Positions 43,111 through 52,292 of a stretch of DNA of 64,000 nucleotides are shown piece after piece; position 1 is the stretch's first letter, and the number at the start of each line of letters is the position of its first letter. The notes below the pieces were generated by a model. The model was given only the letters and a program-made list of their open reading frames with translations. It was not told the origin of the DNA and searched no databases. The stretch comes from Methylomonas sp. 11b (GTDB lineage Bacteria > Pseudomonadota > Gammaproteobacteria > Methylococcales > Methylomonadaceae): positions 372,001 through 436,000 of the forward strand of contig NZ_KI911557.1 of the NCBI RefSeq assembly GCF_000515215.1, in the 5' to 3' direction. The translations under genes and the position numbers were made by a program.

Positions 43111-43294
43111 GGCGTTAACCTTTAAGTGATCGTTGTAGAAGAAAGACCTACGCAGTTTGCGCATAGAGCGAATATGCCCTTGGTCACATTATTACGGGAT
43201 CACTTGGACTCAACAACGGTACTGGGGCGGGTGTAAAAATCCTCCTTAAGGCGGAGTAAGGCCAGGCCTTAAGGATGAAGTAACAGGAGGGGCT
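43111..43294. promoter_or_regulatory. Divergent regulatory region, MlaA-like operon / sensor kinase operon
   Basis: This contains CTTAAGGCGG (43245-43254), a perfect palindrome TAAGGCC-A-GGCCTTA (43257-43271) and another CTTAAGG (43268-43274), all just before the kinase gene. The clustering suggests an operator for the response regulator. AGGAGG at 43285-43290 serves the kinase start. Confidence 0.5.
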
Positions 43295-44767
43295 TTGCTT
43301 TATATTGACCGTATGAAAAAATTTATCTCATCCTGCCGCCCGGCGTTTACCAGGCGCTTCTGGTTCAAGCTGACCCTTGTTTACACGGTGGTCTCTATAG
43401 TCGGCATTAAGTCGCTGATATCTGTTTTTGACACCATTATCCACTACCAACATTTTAATGAAGCGATGCAGCCATCCGCTGTTTTACAGACAGTGACCGA
43501 ACGCCTGAAACCCATACGGCGCCTGATAGCAAGCGCGGCACTGGATACGCAAGACATCGCCGATGCGCCGGAGATTATTGATGATCTGATGATGCGGGAA
43601 AATTTGGACGATAATGCCGTGGCGGATCACTTACGTTCTTCCAGTGATCCAACCGCAAGCTATGTGGTATTTGACGAAAATGACCGCCCTATTGCACAAC
43701 ATCTGATGCGCGCCGATGAACGCGTCATCGCCTTGTTAATGACCCATCGTGCCGCTGTTTCCGGCGGCGAAGCATTGGTCCCCGAGCATTTGCCCCATTC
43801 TGTTTTTATTAATATCCCGCTTAGCGTCCGTGAGCCGACAAAAAAAGGGCGCATCGCCCTGCTGATCACGGCAAAATTCAGCATCGCCAAGCAATTCTAC
43901 CGCGACGAAGACTGGGTTTCGGAGCTCATGCCATTCGTCATTACCCTCTGTATCGTGATGAGCGGGTATTTAGCCTCGAAAAACTTTATCCGGCGGTTAC
44001 GGCATATCACATCGGTTAGCAGTGCATGGCGTGAGGGGGATTTAGATCAGCGCATTATCGATAACGACGCCGATGAATTATCCGAGCATAGCCACAACTT
44101 AAATATCATGGTGGGGCAGTTGAAGGAATTGCTGGGCTTGAAACAACAAGCCGCGATTCAAGATGAGCGGACACGCATGGCGCGAGAACTGCACGATACG
44201 GTAAAACAGAATCTGTTCGCCCTTGCGCTGCAACTGGCGGCAATCAGTTCAAAAGCGCCGGATTTAGGCGAGGCAAAGCAAAATCTGCTCGAATCCAGGC
44301 TTATCTTGAAACAGGCGCAAGAGCAGCTGGTGGGGGTTATTGCGGAACTGCGGATTATTAGCCCGGAACAGGAGGGCTCTACGGTGAACCTTCTTACCTT
44401 GTGCGAAAATCTGGAGAGCAAATTTAATGTGCATATCCATTGCGTCGTTCCGCCGGATTTAATGCTGCCGGACAGCCTGTTTTTTGTGGTAAGTCGCGTT
44501 ATTCAGGAAAGCGTTACCAACGCCGTACGGCACGGAAACGCAAAGCTAATTGTCATCAGCGTGGTCAAATCAGCAATGCGTTTCGAGTTGCTGATAACAG
44601 ACGATGGCATGGGTTTCAATCCAACGCTCCCCACCGAGGGGATGGGCATTCTTTCCATGCGCGAGCGTGCCGCTTCACTCCCCGTTGGCACATTCTCAAT
44701 CGAAACCGCACCAGGCCAGGGAACAACCATTGCAATTACTTGGGAGGAACACCTTAGTGAAGTCTGA
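43295..44767 (+). CDS. NarX-type sensor histidine kinase
   Basis: A 490-residue membrane kinase: TM1 about 23-45, a periplasmic sensor of about 165 residues, TM2 about 211-228, HAMP, a HisKA_3 dimerisation domain with H300 in ARELHDTVKQ, and an ATPase domain with DDGMGFNP and GMGILSMRERA. It phosphorylates the regulator encoded next. A TTG start is taken because AGGAGG lies four bases before it; an ATG at 43313 is the alternative. The sensed signal is unknown. Confidence 0.88.
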   Translation: MLYIDRMKKFISSCRPAFTRRFWFKLTLVYTVVSIVGIKSLISVFDTIIHYQHFNEAMQPSAVLQTVTERLKPIRRLIASAALDTQDIADAPEIIDDLMMRENLDDNAVADHLRSSSDPTASYVVFDENDRPIAQHLMRADERVIALLMTHRAAVSGGEALVPEHLPHSVFINIPLSVREPTKKGRIALLITAKFSIAKQFYRDEDWVSELMPFVITLCIVMSGYLASKNFIRRLRHITSVSSAWREGDLDQRIIDNDADELSEHSHNLNIMVGQLKELLGLKQQAAIQDERTRMARELHDTVKQNLFALALQLAAISSKAPDLGEAKQNLLESRLILKQAQEQLVGVIAELRIISPEQEGSTVNLLTLCENLESKFNVHIHCVVPPDLMLPDSLFFVVSRVIQESVTNAVRHGNAKLIVISVVKSAMRFELLITDDGMGFNPTLPTEGMGILSMRERAASLPVGTFSIETAPGQGTTIAITWEEHLSEV

Positions 44768-45416
44768 ATCAGCATCTTTTATCACCCTGATCGCCGCTGA
44801 CGACCACGGCGTTGTTTGCCGGGGCCTGAATGCCTTATTATCATCCGAGCAAGATCTTAAAATGCTGGCTACCGCACTCGGCGGCAGGCAAGCCGTTGCC
44901 CTATGCGAGGAACTTTCACCTGATGTTGTCTTGATGGATATCGTCATGCCGGACATGGATGGCATTGAAGCCACCAAACGCATCAAAAGATCAAGTCCCC
45001 ATACCCATATCGTTATTCTCACTTCGGTTGAAACCGAGCAAACCGTGGTCGAGGCTACGCAGGCCGGCGCACTGTCCTATCTGCTGAAAGATACCGACCC
45101 GGATGAATTGGTGGCGGCCATTCGCGCTGCCGCACGGGGCGAAAGTACCCTAAGTCCGCGCATTGCGACGTTGTTAATGACCGCTATGTCGCGTCGTCAC
45201 AGTGAACGTCCTTTTCATGAAGAACTCAGTGACCGGGAGATGCAGGTTCTGTTATTGCTTGCTCAAGGGCTTTCCAATGTGTTGATTGCCGAGAAGCTGG
45301 GCATTGGCGAAAAAACGGTGAAGTCCCATGTCAGCAATATTCTTTCCAAGCTTTATTTAACGGATCGTACTCAAGCCACAGCGTATGCTTGGCGGCATCG
45401 TTTGCTGACTCAGTAG
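44757..45416 (+). CDS. NarL/LuxR-family response regulator
   Basis: A 219-residue protein from a GTG overlapping the kinase gene, with GGAGGA upstream. The receiver domain has the phospho-acceptor D61 in LMDIVMPDMDG. The C-terminal LuxR HTH (about 152-212) has LSNVLIAEKLGIGEKTVKSH. It is the likely regulator of the divergent MlaA-LpxD-efflux genes. Confidence 0.92.
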   Translation: MKSESASFITLIAADDHGVVCRGLNALLSSEQDLKMLATALGGRQAVALCEELSPDVVLMDIVMPDMDGIEATKRIKRSSPHTHIVILTSVETEQTVVEATQAGALSYLLKDTDPDELVAAIRAAARGESTLSPRIATLLMTAMSRRHSERPFHEELSDREMQVLLLLAQGLSNVLIAEKLGIGEKTVKSHVSNILSKLYLTDRTQATAYAWRHRLLTQ

Positions 45417-45492
45417 ATTTTAAGGGTCTCCGGCGCGATTATCCCTTGGCCGTCGCCCGGTAAAAACGCGATGAAATCCATGGCGACGCTCA

Positions 45493-46125
45493 CTAAACCC
45501 GCTTTTGCGTATTGGCCAACAGCACGTTGACGGCGTAGGCGACGCCAAAAACGCCTATCGGGATGGCTTGCGGCGGAATCGGAAACGGTAAGGTCAAACT
45601 GACCAGCAATAGATACAGCGCGCCCAGAATCAGATAAAGGCTGTAGCGATGCGCCATGGGGCTGGGGTAATCAAAGTTGGTCTGGCTGATTTTGCGCCGC
45701 ACCAGTCCGTCTACGACAAACGGCAATAAGGCAGCTGCCAAGTATGGCAACCAAATGCAGGCGGTGGTCAGGCGCTTGATCATTTGAAAGATCGTGTCCC
45801 ACAGCACATTCAGTCGGCTTTCGATAAAGGGAAACAAATCATTGCGCCCGACATCCTCGAAGCCTTTAGACATCTGGCGTTCGCGCTCGGTCGGAATGAA
45901 ATAGCGGAACACGCTGTCTCGAATCCCGGTGCTGACAAACAAGCGATCAAACCAGCGCTGCGCGGTACGGCTGATTTGAGATTCTTTTTCGGCGCCAAAA
46001 TAGCCGATCATCATCCGGTCTTCGGCGCGCTGAAGTTCGCGCGTCCAGCGGTCCGACACAAAACTGGCCACCAGGATTACTTCCAGTAGCCAGAGCATCA
46101 GGCTGAACAACAGATTGCGGGTCAT
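45493..46125 (-). CDS. DUF4400 conjugation membrane protein
   Basis: A 210-residue protein with hydrophobic segments at about 5-22, 120-140, 162-180 and 185-203 and the pattern of DUF4400 (TIGR03747-like) proteins, which follow traD in SXT/R391-type elements. It is coupled to traD by ATGA. Its exact role in transfer is not known. Confidence 0.8.
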   Translation of the reverse strand: MTRNLLFSLMLWLLEVILVASFVSDRWTRELQRAEDRMMIGYFGAEKESQISRTAQRWFDRLFVSTGIRDSVFRYFIPTERERQMSKGFEDVGRNDLFPFIESRLNVLWDTIFQMIKRLTTACIWLPYLAAALLPFVVDGLVRRKISQTNFDYPSPMAHRYSLYLILGALYLLLVSLTLPFPIPPQAIPIGVFGVAYAVNVLLANTQKRV

Positions 46126-48014
46126 GAGCTCGCACCTTGGCGGTCCCGTTGGCGATCCAGTTCCGACCGCAGAATCGGCAAGCGACCTTTGACGATCCGG
46201 CCGCCGGATAACTTGGCGATGTAATGCAGGTCCGGCAGTTGCCCCAACAACTGCGGTGCAAACAAATCGCCTTCTTCTTCCATCAGGCGTTCACCGACAT
46301 TGCCGGAAAACACCGTGGGATTGGTCGCACTGGTGGCCACGCCCTGGGTGCGCATGATGTATTTCAAGCGGGTTTTGGGCAGATTGTCGGTGATGTACTG
46401 TTGGGTCTCGCTGTCCATGATCCTAAGGGCAATCAGGTTGTTGACGTTGCCCAGTACCTGCCGCGCTTTGTCCTGGGAACCGGTACGGGCGGCAAAATCG
46501 GCAAAGGTTTGCGTGGCAATGAACAAGCGAATCTTGGCGCCGCGGCCTTTGTTCAACACCTGAATAAAGGGATCGTTGATGACTTCGGCGGCTTCGTCGA
46601 CAAACACATTCACCGGTCGGTCCGAGACACCGTAGTTGTAACGATCGCCGGCGACGGCTGCCAAGTCAGCCAACAGAATCGAACCGATCGCGCTGCCCAC
46701 CATGCCGTCCGATAACGAGTCCAAACCGATGTAAGCAACCTGGGCTTTTTCGATGATATGACCGGTATTGGTGATGGGACGCAGATCATCCACGTCGTGC
46801 GGGTTGGGCGAAAGCAAAGGCCCCAATGAACCGGAGGTCAGCATGTTCATGATCGGAATCAAGGAGGCGACCATCTTGCTGAAATGTGCTCGGTCATGCT
46901 CGAACAAAGACAACAGGCCTTCCAGATCCAGATTCGGCAGTTGATACTGCACGACCTCCCGGTAAAACTTAACCAGGCCCAGTGCTTTGGAATCGATGTC
47001 CTTGGCATTCTTCAGGTAAGGCCGCGCCTCTTGTCGCCAATGGCCCAGGTTGTTGTCGAAATAGCGTTCCAGGGCTTGAATTACCAATGTCGAAGGACCG
47101 CCTTCCAGGTAACGGCGTAACTTGACCAGGGTTGGTCGCTCCTCGATCACCATCAAGCCCTGAATCACGTTATCCAACGATTTTTGGCCAAAGGCCTTGA
47201 ACGGATCGTTACTGCTTTCGCTGGGCGAAATGGCGCTGATACGGCTGGCGATTTCCGAAGGCCGGTTGAAGTTATGCAAGGGATCGAGTCGTACGCTGTC
47301 TTCGGGAAACGCCGGATGGAAATACACGAAACGATCTGGGCGCTTGGCCAAGGTGCAGGCGCGCTTGGCGCAGGCCATCAAGTCCTTATCGCCTTTGGGA
47401 TCGATGATGATCACGGCCTCGCCGCGCAAGACGGCCTGAGTGACCAACACATCAAAGGCGCGGGTTTTGCCGGCGCCGGTGGTACCGACCAGCAGCGTAT
47501 GGCCGGCGGTATGCTGCAAGGGCTGACGAATGTCGTTTTCGGAGACTTCCAGGCCGTGTATCCAGGCCGAGCCCATGCGTTGATGATCGCTGGGTATCAA
47601 GGTCGATACATCGCGTTTCAAAATCTCATACGCCAATTGCGCATGCTTTTGTACCCAATCAAATCCCCAGCCGAACCACAAGGCCTCGGGATGATGTTTC
47701 ACCATCGCTACAAGCTTTTCGGCATCCAGGTATTGGAATCGAAACTGACGCAACCGGCGTTTGCGGTACCAAAGACTCAGCGCCGGCGACAACCGCCAAC
47801 ACGCCATCACTCCGCACGCCGTCATCAACCAATCGAAAGGTTCGCGCGGCAAACCCGACCAGCGACTGGTCAGATACGCCAGACCAGCCCCGCCCAGCCA
47901 GCCGCTGATGGCATACACCTCGAAGATGGGGCGCCAGGGAAACTGGTAGTCGTAATCGGATTTCAAGGGCGTAACCGAACCTGGATGCCTTCTGTGGCAC
48001 TGATCGATCGACAA
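46122..48014 (-). CDS. traD: TraD coupling protein (VirD4-like ATPase)
   Basis: A 630-residue protein as drawn: two N-terminal membrane segments (about 33-50 and 60-80), Walker A GTTGAGKT (177-184), Walker B VNVFVDEAAEV and the RecA-like core. It brings the relaxase-DNA complex to the secretion channel. A TTG at 47966 overlapping the traI stop would remove the first 16 residues and fits the operon's coupling pattern, so the start is uncertain. Confidence 0.93.
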   Translation of the reverse strand: MSIDQCHRRHPGSVTPLKSDYDYQFPWRPIFEVYAISGWLGGAGLAYLTSRWSGLPREPFDWLMTACGVMACWRLSPALSLWYRKRRLRQFRFQYLDAEKLVAMVKHHPEALWFGWGFDWVQKHAQLAYEILKRDVSTLIPSDHQRMGSAWIHGLEVSENDIRQPLQHTAGHTLLVGTTGAGKTRAFDVLVTQAVLRGEAVIIIDPKGDKDLMACAKRACTLAKRPDRFVYFHPAFPEDSVRLDPLHNFNRPSEIASRISAISPSESSNDPFKAFGQKSLDNVIQGLMVIEERPTLVKLRRYLEGGPSTLVIQALERYFDNNLGHWRQEARPYLKNAKDIDSKALGLVKFYREVVQYQLPNLDLEGLLSLFEHDRAHFSKMVASLIPIMNMLTSGSLGPLLSPNPHDVDDLRPITNTGHIIEKAQVAYIGLDSLSDGMVGSAIGSILLADLAAVAGDRYNYGVSDRPVNVFVDEAAEVINDPFIQVLNKGRGAKIRLFIATQTFADFAARTGSQDKARQVLGNVNNLIALRIMDSETQQYITDNLPKTRLKYIMRTQGVATSATNPTVFSGNVGERLMEEEGDLFAPQLLGQLPDLHYIAKLSGGRIVKGRLPILRSELDRQRDRQGASS

Positions 48015-50389
48015 TCCGGATGGTTGGCGATATCGAGCATCAGGCGAGTGCGCTTGATCGTCGAATGTTGCGACAGAAATTGTTCCAGCGCGGTATTGGA
48101 CACTGTGTGCCAGTTGCCTTCTGGCGATGATTCATCGGGCGGAATGTTTTGTTGCCGCACATGTGTAATCAGCAAGTCGATTGTTCCGGGTTTTACCGGT
48201 GGGGTTGTTAGGGAAGAACTTGCTTTATCTGGCTCGGAATTGATCGAACAGTCTGGTGCGTTGCCATATATTGATTTTTGCTTGCCTGTCGCGTTTGATT
48301 TGGGCCGGACAGGCTTAGGCTCTCGAAAGGCCTCGTATTTAGGCTGAGAAGACTTAACTGGATCTCTGTTCTTGTCAGCATTGCTGCTTGGGGTTTGCGC
48401 AGATGGCGCTGTCCGCGTGACTCTGGCTTGGGATTTCACTAATGCCTTCAGAGCCAAACTCGGTTCCAATGCCAGCAGGACGCCGCGGACCGATTGGATG
48501 GTTTGTACCTTGCGCATCGGCGACAGGACATCGGTCACCAGCCAACCGTTGTCCTCCAGGATTTTGATGAACTGGGGCGGATCGACGGCGAGTTTTTCGG
48601 CGGTAGCTGGAAATGGCAGCAAATATTTGTCTTGAACTTCCAGAATATCGCTGCCTAACTGCCATTGGCCTTGATTAAGCATAGAAGAGATGTCCATTAG
48701 CCATTGGCCGGCATTGCCGTGGTTTTCCAGCCAGCACTTGGCGCTATCGACCGGATTAGAGATGCTTTTTGTATCCGTCGTTGAGAGATCGGGTTTTGCG
48801 GCCGAATTAGTTGTTTCTGTATTGGTCGCCGCAACTGGCGCTGTACTTTCAGGTTGTACTGACTGATACAACGAAGGGGAACTATCGGCTGATTTGGCTT
48901 GCGACAGTCCTTGATCGGGATCTGATGGCAAGGTATTCAGGTCCTTCGCGCCTTGAGAATTCAAAGTGCGTGGTGCCGATTCGATTAGCCGCGAATCGGG
49001 TAGGGTGCTTGGGTCATTTGCGGGTTCTGGTGGTGTTGCTTTTGGCAAAATTGACGCAAGATTATCTGGGCGTTGGGGTGGCTTCAGAACCGCAACGTTC
49101 TTGGCTTTTGCCGGTTTGCTGATTTTCGGTGCCGGATTGGTAACGGGTTCGGGGTTTACCGCAGTTGCATCCTGTTCGCTAATTTCGCGCGCTTCAACCA
49201 CGGTTGGCGGCTCGCCGCTGAAAATCAGTTCCGCGAATTTTAGGCGCAACAGATACAGCGGATTTTCCAAGCCTTCAGGCTGCATTTGCCAATAGCGGTA
49301 TTGCCGACCATCCGGCCAGGACTTAGGGATTGCCAAGCCGCGTTCGATTAGGATGTCCGCCAAGGTGTCTTCGTCGCGCGGAATGCCGGGAACTTTGTCC
49401 TTGGCCAGCAGGGTGACGATGTCCTGCGCACCGGCACGCCAGACGATATGCAGGCCATCCTCAAAACGCCATAGTCGAGCGCCTTTTTCGTTGACGGTCC
49501 ATTGTCCGGACTTGACCAAGCGGCGCATGGCGTCGAACAAGTACTTTTCCACCGGCATGCCCAAGGCCGAGTCGATGTTTTGATAATGCGCTTTTAAATC
49601 CCGTTCCACACTTTTGCAGTCGGCGGTTATCACCAGTGCGTAAACTTTGGAGCCGCGGTCCAAACCGTTAATGGTTTCCAGCATGGCCTGCATGATGTCG
49701 GGGCCAGACTCCAGAATGAATGTGCGCGCTTCGCGAGTTAGGACGCGCTCGATCACCAAGGCAGAAAACTGTTCATGGCGTTTATGGCGGTTATCCCGCC
49801 AGCGAAGAAAGTATCGGTCGATCTCATTTCGCAAAGCCCAGTCGGTGATGTTTTCATCGCAAGGGTTCCAGGTATGTTGCCCTTGTGCGTCGACCACGGC
49901 GATATCGGCGACCGGTTTGCCGATGTCATGCAACAGCCCGGCAAAACAGACCGCCAGACGCCAGCGTAATTCTTGTGCTTTTCGTTCCTTGGGTGATGCT
50001 GATGTGGCAAACAAACTACCTTGAGAAGCCAAAGTGGCCCAATGGGCGACTTCCAATCCGTGCCGAAATAAGCCACCGGCGCCGCGATGATGATGCGACT
50101 CCGACGCCGGCAACAAGTGGCTGTAGGCGGCATAACGGCGTATGACCGGCGCAGCTATGGTTTGATAAAGACTATCCGGCATGGCCAGCGCCTGTTCAAT
50201 GGCCGCAATCAATTCCGTTTGACTGGACAGGATGCGTTCCACAGGCGCAGCCGGCAGACCCTTCATGAAGGGCGGATAACGCGGCACGTCCTCATCAATC
50301 GTTGTCGCAACCGGACCTATAGGCGCGGACTCGACGCCAAACAGACGTTGGCGGATGCGGGTAATGAGCGTCGAAGGCGTATTTTCCAT
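47963..50389 (-). CDS. traI: MOBH-family relaxase TraI
   Basis: An 808-residue protein. The N-terminal TraI_2 domain has the histidine-rich motif HHHRGAGGLFRHGLEVA (99-115) and the HD motif HDIGKP (154-159), giving the metal-dependent nicking site of MOBH relaxases. The middle (about 400-560) is low-complexity. A C-terminal TraI_2_C-like winged-helix domain lies at about 580-660. It nicks oriT and pilots the strand. It is the first gene of the traI-traD-DUF4400 operon. Confidence 0.92.
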   Translation of the reverse strand: MENTPSTLITRIRQRLFGVESAPIGPVATTIDEDVPRYPPFMKGLPAAPVERILSSQTELIAAIEQALAMPDSLYQTIAAPVIRRYAAYSHLLPASESHHHRGAGGLFRHGLEVAHWATLASQGSLFATSASPKERKAQELRWRLAVCFAGLLHDIGKPVADIAVVDAQGQHTWNPCDENITDWALRNEIDRYFLRWRDNRHKRHEQFSALVIERVLTREARTFILESGPDIMQAMLETINGLDRGSKVYALVITADCKSVERDLKAHYQNIDSALGMPVEKYLFDAMRRLVKSGQWTVNEKGARLWRFEDGLHIVWRAGAQDIVTLLAKDKVPGIPRDEDTLADILIERGLAIPKSWPDGRQYRYWQMQPEGLENPLYLLRLKFAELIFSGEPPTVVEAREISEQDATAVNPEPVTNPAPKISKPAKAKNVAVLKPPQRPDNLASILPKATPPEPANDPSTLPDSRLIESAPRTLNSQGAKDLNTLPSDPDQGLSQAKSADSSPSLYQSVQPESTAPVAATNTETTNSAAKPDLSTTDTKSISNPVDSAKCWLENHGNAGQWLMDISSMLNQGQWQLGSDILEVQDKYLLPFPATAEKLAVDPPQFIKILEDNGWLVTDVLSPMRKVQTIQSVRGVLLALEPSLALKALVKSQARVTRTAPSAQTPSSNADKNRDPVKSSQPKYEAFREPKPVRPKSNATGKQKSIYGNAPDCSINSEPDKASSSLTTPPVKPGTIDLLITHVRQQNIPPDESSPEGNWHTVSNTALEQFLSQHSTIKRTRLMLDIANHPDCRSISATEGIQVRLRP

Positions 50390-50407
50390 AACGCCGCATC
50401 TTGCCGG

Positions 50408-50460
50408 GAATTTTTCAATCGTCGTTTGCAGCTGACGACGAATTCGACGTCAGCTGCAAG
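50408..50460 (-). promoter_or_regulatory. tra promoter motif upstream of traI
   Basis: GTCGTTTGCAGCTGACGACG (50421-50440) leads into a 12-bp perfect inverted repeat: TTGCAGCTGACG with CGTCAGCTGCAA. The traL upstream region has the same sequence in the same orientation. An AAAAAT stretch directly downstream (minus strand) could be the -10. Because the repeat is nearly symmetric it may also serve the rightward gene at 50521. Confidence 0.6.
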
Positions 50461-50520
50461 CAGGCCTGGCAAAAGAGTGTTTAGTGTAACGAGCTCCCTT
50501 TAATTACCCCTGGAGCTCTC

Positions 50521-50985
50521 ATGAAATCCAAATCGCTCGCAATCCATTGTCTTGTGTCCGTACTGTGCGGCACGGCCTGTACTTCGCTGAATCGGCCCGA
50601 TGCCGCCGTGAGCGAGACTATCATCGAATCGATTGTGCCGATTCAACCCGAACAACCCTGGCGCCTGGATAACGCTTGGCAGACAGGAGGATTGGGTGGT
50701 TCGGTATTACGGTCTGCATCGATTGAACACGTTGTCAGGCAAGTCGATCAGCCGCTTGGCGTTTACGTGGCAAGCGACGACTCATCGGATCGCGTTCTCG
50801 ATGTCAGCGCGTCGCACATTCCCGATCGCCAGGATGACGATACACTGGTCACTGAACGTGCTTGGCGAAAATATTGTCATCATCAGCTCGATATGACATC
50901 GGAGGAGCGGGCGTTAGTCAAAACCATGCCGATTCCGCACGACGTTTTGAGTCATGGTTGTCATCCAGGCAGCTTGAAGAAGTGA
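50521..50985 (+). CDS. Small exported protein upstream of the replication initiator
   Basis: A 154-residue protein with a signal-peptide-like N-terminus (about 1-21, ending LCGTACTS); the Cys could be lipidated, though the lipobox is poor. No domain is recognised. It is directly followed by trfA, so the two may share a transcript. A role as surface or entry-exclusion lipoprotein is possible. Confidence 0.6.
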   Translation: MKSKSLAIHCLVSVLCGTACTSLNRPDAAVSETIIESIVPIQPEQPWRLDNAWQTGGLGGSVLRSASIEHVVRQVDQPLGVYVASDDSSDRVLDVSASHIPDRQDDDTLVTERAWRKYCHHQLDMTSEERALVKTMPIPHDVLSHGCHPGSLKK

Positions 50986-50995
50986 GGTGGTCGTC

Positions 50996-51865
50996 ATGGA
51001 CAGAAATACCACCAACCATTCGCTCGATAATCTCACCGAACGTTTTCAATCTCTGACGGAGCGGAAAAAGGCCAAATTGCGGGTCGTCGAACCCATGACT
51101 TCACTGCCCAATTGGCCGTCGGTGATACGCGGTACGCCCAATGCTTGCTTACGGAGCGCATTGTTCGCCGGCATCCAAGGCAAGGAGCGCATTGCCTACA
51201 AAAAACGAACATTGTTGGCTGCGGTCGATGGCATTGAGGTTCGCTACCTCGGCATACAACTCAACCAATCCGATCTCGATGTCTGGATGCAGATCGTGCA
51301 CTTGTCTCGGCAGCAATTACCGGGTTTTAGCGTGACCTTCAGTGCCCATGCCCTGTTGACGGCATTGGGGCGTGGTAGCGGCAAAAGCCAACATGAATGG
51401 TTGAAAGAATCGATGGCCCGGTTGGGCGGCGCTTTTGTCGAAATCACCTTTCACGGCCGGGATGCCTTCGGTGAAAAAGGCTTCTTGCGCTATTACCGTG
51501 ATGAACGGACGCAGCGCTACGTAGTGGAATTGACCGAATCCATGCTGCGCCTGTTCGAAGAGGGCTACACCTACATTGAATTCGAACAGCGGCAGAAATT
51601 GCGCAAACAACCCTTGGCATTATGGTTACACGGTTTTTTGTCATCCCATGCCGCTCCGTTCCCGATGAAAATTACCACCATTCACCGACTGAGCGGCAGT
51701 GGTTCGAAAACCCTGCGCGATTTCAAATATCGGTTGGGTAAAGCGCTGGAGGCCTTGGTGAGTATTGGCACTTTGGCTAGCTTTGAATTTTCTGATGATA
51801 TGGTGAAAATCAAACGCCAACCGACGCCCAGTCAACAACGTTTTCTGGGCGACCAGCAACTCTAA
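50996..51865 (+). CDS. TrfA-like plasmid replication initiator
   Basis: A 289-residue protein from the ATG at 50996 (GAGGTGG upstream; GTG at 50987 possible). It resembles TrfA: TPNACLRSALFAGIQGKERI, then GIEVRYLGIQLNQSDLDVW, and paired winged-helix regions (about 95-260). Such proteins bind iterons, melt the origin and load the host helicase. The eight iterons starting five bases after its stop support this. Confidence 0.88.
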   Translation: MDRNTTNHSLDNLTERFQSLTERKKAKLRVVEPMTSLPNWPSVIRGTPNACLRSALFAGIQGKERIAYKKRTLLAAVDGIEVRYLGIQLNQSDLDVWMQIVHLSRQQLPGFSVTFSAHALLTALGRGSGKSQHEWLKESMARLGGAFVEITFHGRDAFGEKGFLRYYRDERTQRYVVELTESMLRLFEEGYTYIEFEQRQKLRKQPLALWLHGFLSSHAAPFPMKITTIHRLSGSGSKTLRDFKYRLGKALEALVSIGTLASFEFSDDMVKIKRQPTPSQQRFLGDQQL

Positions 51866-51870
51866 AAAAG

Positions 51871-52066
51871 CACGGCATTAGACCGACGCTATTTTGGGTC
51901 GGTCGAAGCCGCTCAATACGGCATTAGGCCGACGCGGATACGGCATTAGACCGACGGAGGCACGGCATTCGACCGACAAGGTAACGGCATTAGACCGACG
52001 GGCACGGCATTAGACCGACAAAAAGCACGGCATTAGGCCGACGTTTGACACGGCATTAGACCGACG
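51871..52066 (+). repeat. Eight-iteron array of a plasmid-type replication origin
   Basis: Eight copies of an 18-mer, consensus CACGGCATTAGACCGACG, start at 51871, 51917, 51939, 51961, 51983, 52003, 52026 and 52049. Spacing is 20-23 bp except for a 46-bp gap after the first, where a degenerate inverted copy lies (about 51897-51914). One helical-turn-multiple spacing, direct orientation and closeness to the initiator gene mark an iteron origin. Confidence 0.92.
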
Positions 52067-52136
52067 CTTCGAGCAAGTTGTGAAATCGCCGCAGGCCATG
52101 CTATTCGTGGGCTTCAGCAATTCTCTTGCGCTGAAA

Positions 52137-52182
52137 TTTGAGGGTGCTAATCTATATATAATCTTTTTTTAATCTATATATA
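52137..52182. other. AT-rich unwinding element next to iterons
   Basis: The 13-mer TAATCTATATATA occurs at 52148-52160 and 52170-52182, 22 bp apart, separated by a T-rich tract. AT-rich 13-mers beside iterons are the usual site of origin melting. Together with the array this makes oriV about 51,870-52,185. Confidence 0.75.
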
Positions 52183-52292
52183 GGGACTGGTGATAGCAAG
52201 GATTTCTTTTTTGAAACGAATGCTAGTGAGGAGTTTGTCACTGGGCTTATTTGGAACGCCCTTGGTCGTCTTGTGACGACCCCTTGCGGTCA

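Noticed and set aside
47184..48347. Rightward 387-codon frame over traD/traI
   Set aside because: It is antisense to both conserved genes and spans their junction; a high-GC shadow frame.
50421..50460. Inverted repeat upstream of traI considered as oriT
   Set aside because: A near copy in the same orientation lies before traL, where a transfer origin is not expected, so a shared promoter element explains both better. An oriT role for the traI copy is not excluded.
51871..52066. Regularly spaced short repeats resembling a small CRISPR array
   Set aside because: The spacers are only 2-5 bases, no cas genes are present and the repeats follow a TrfA-like initiator gene. They are iterons.
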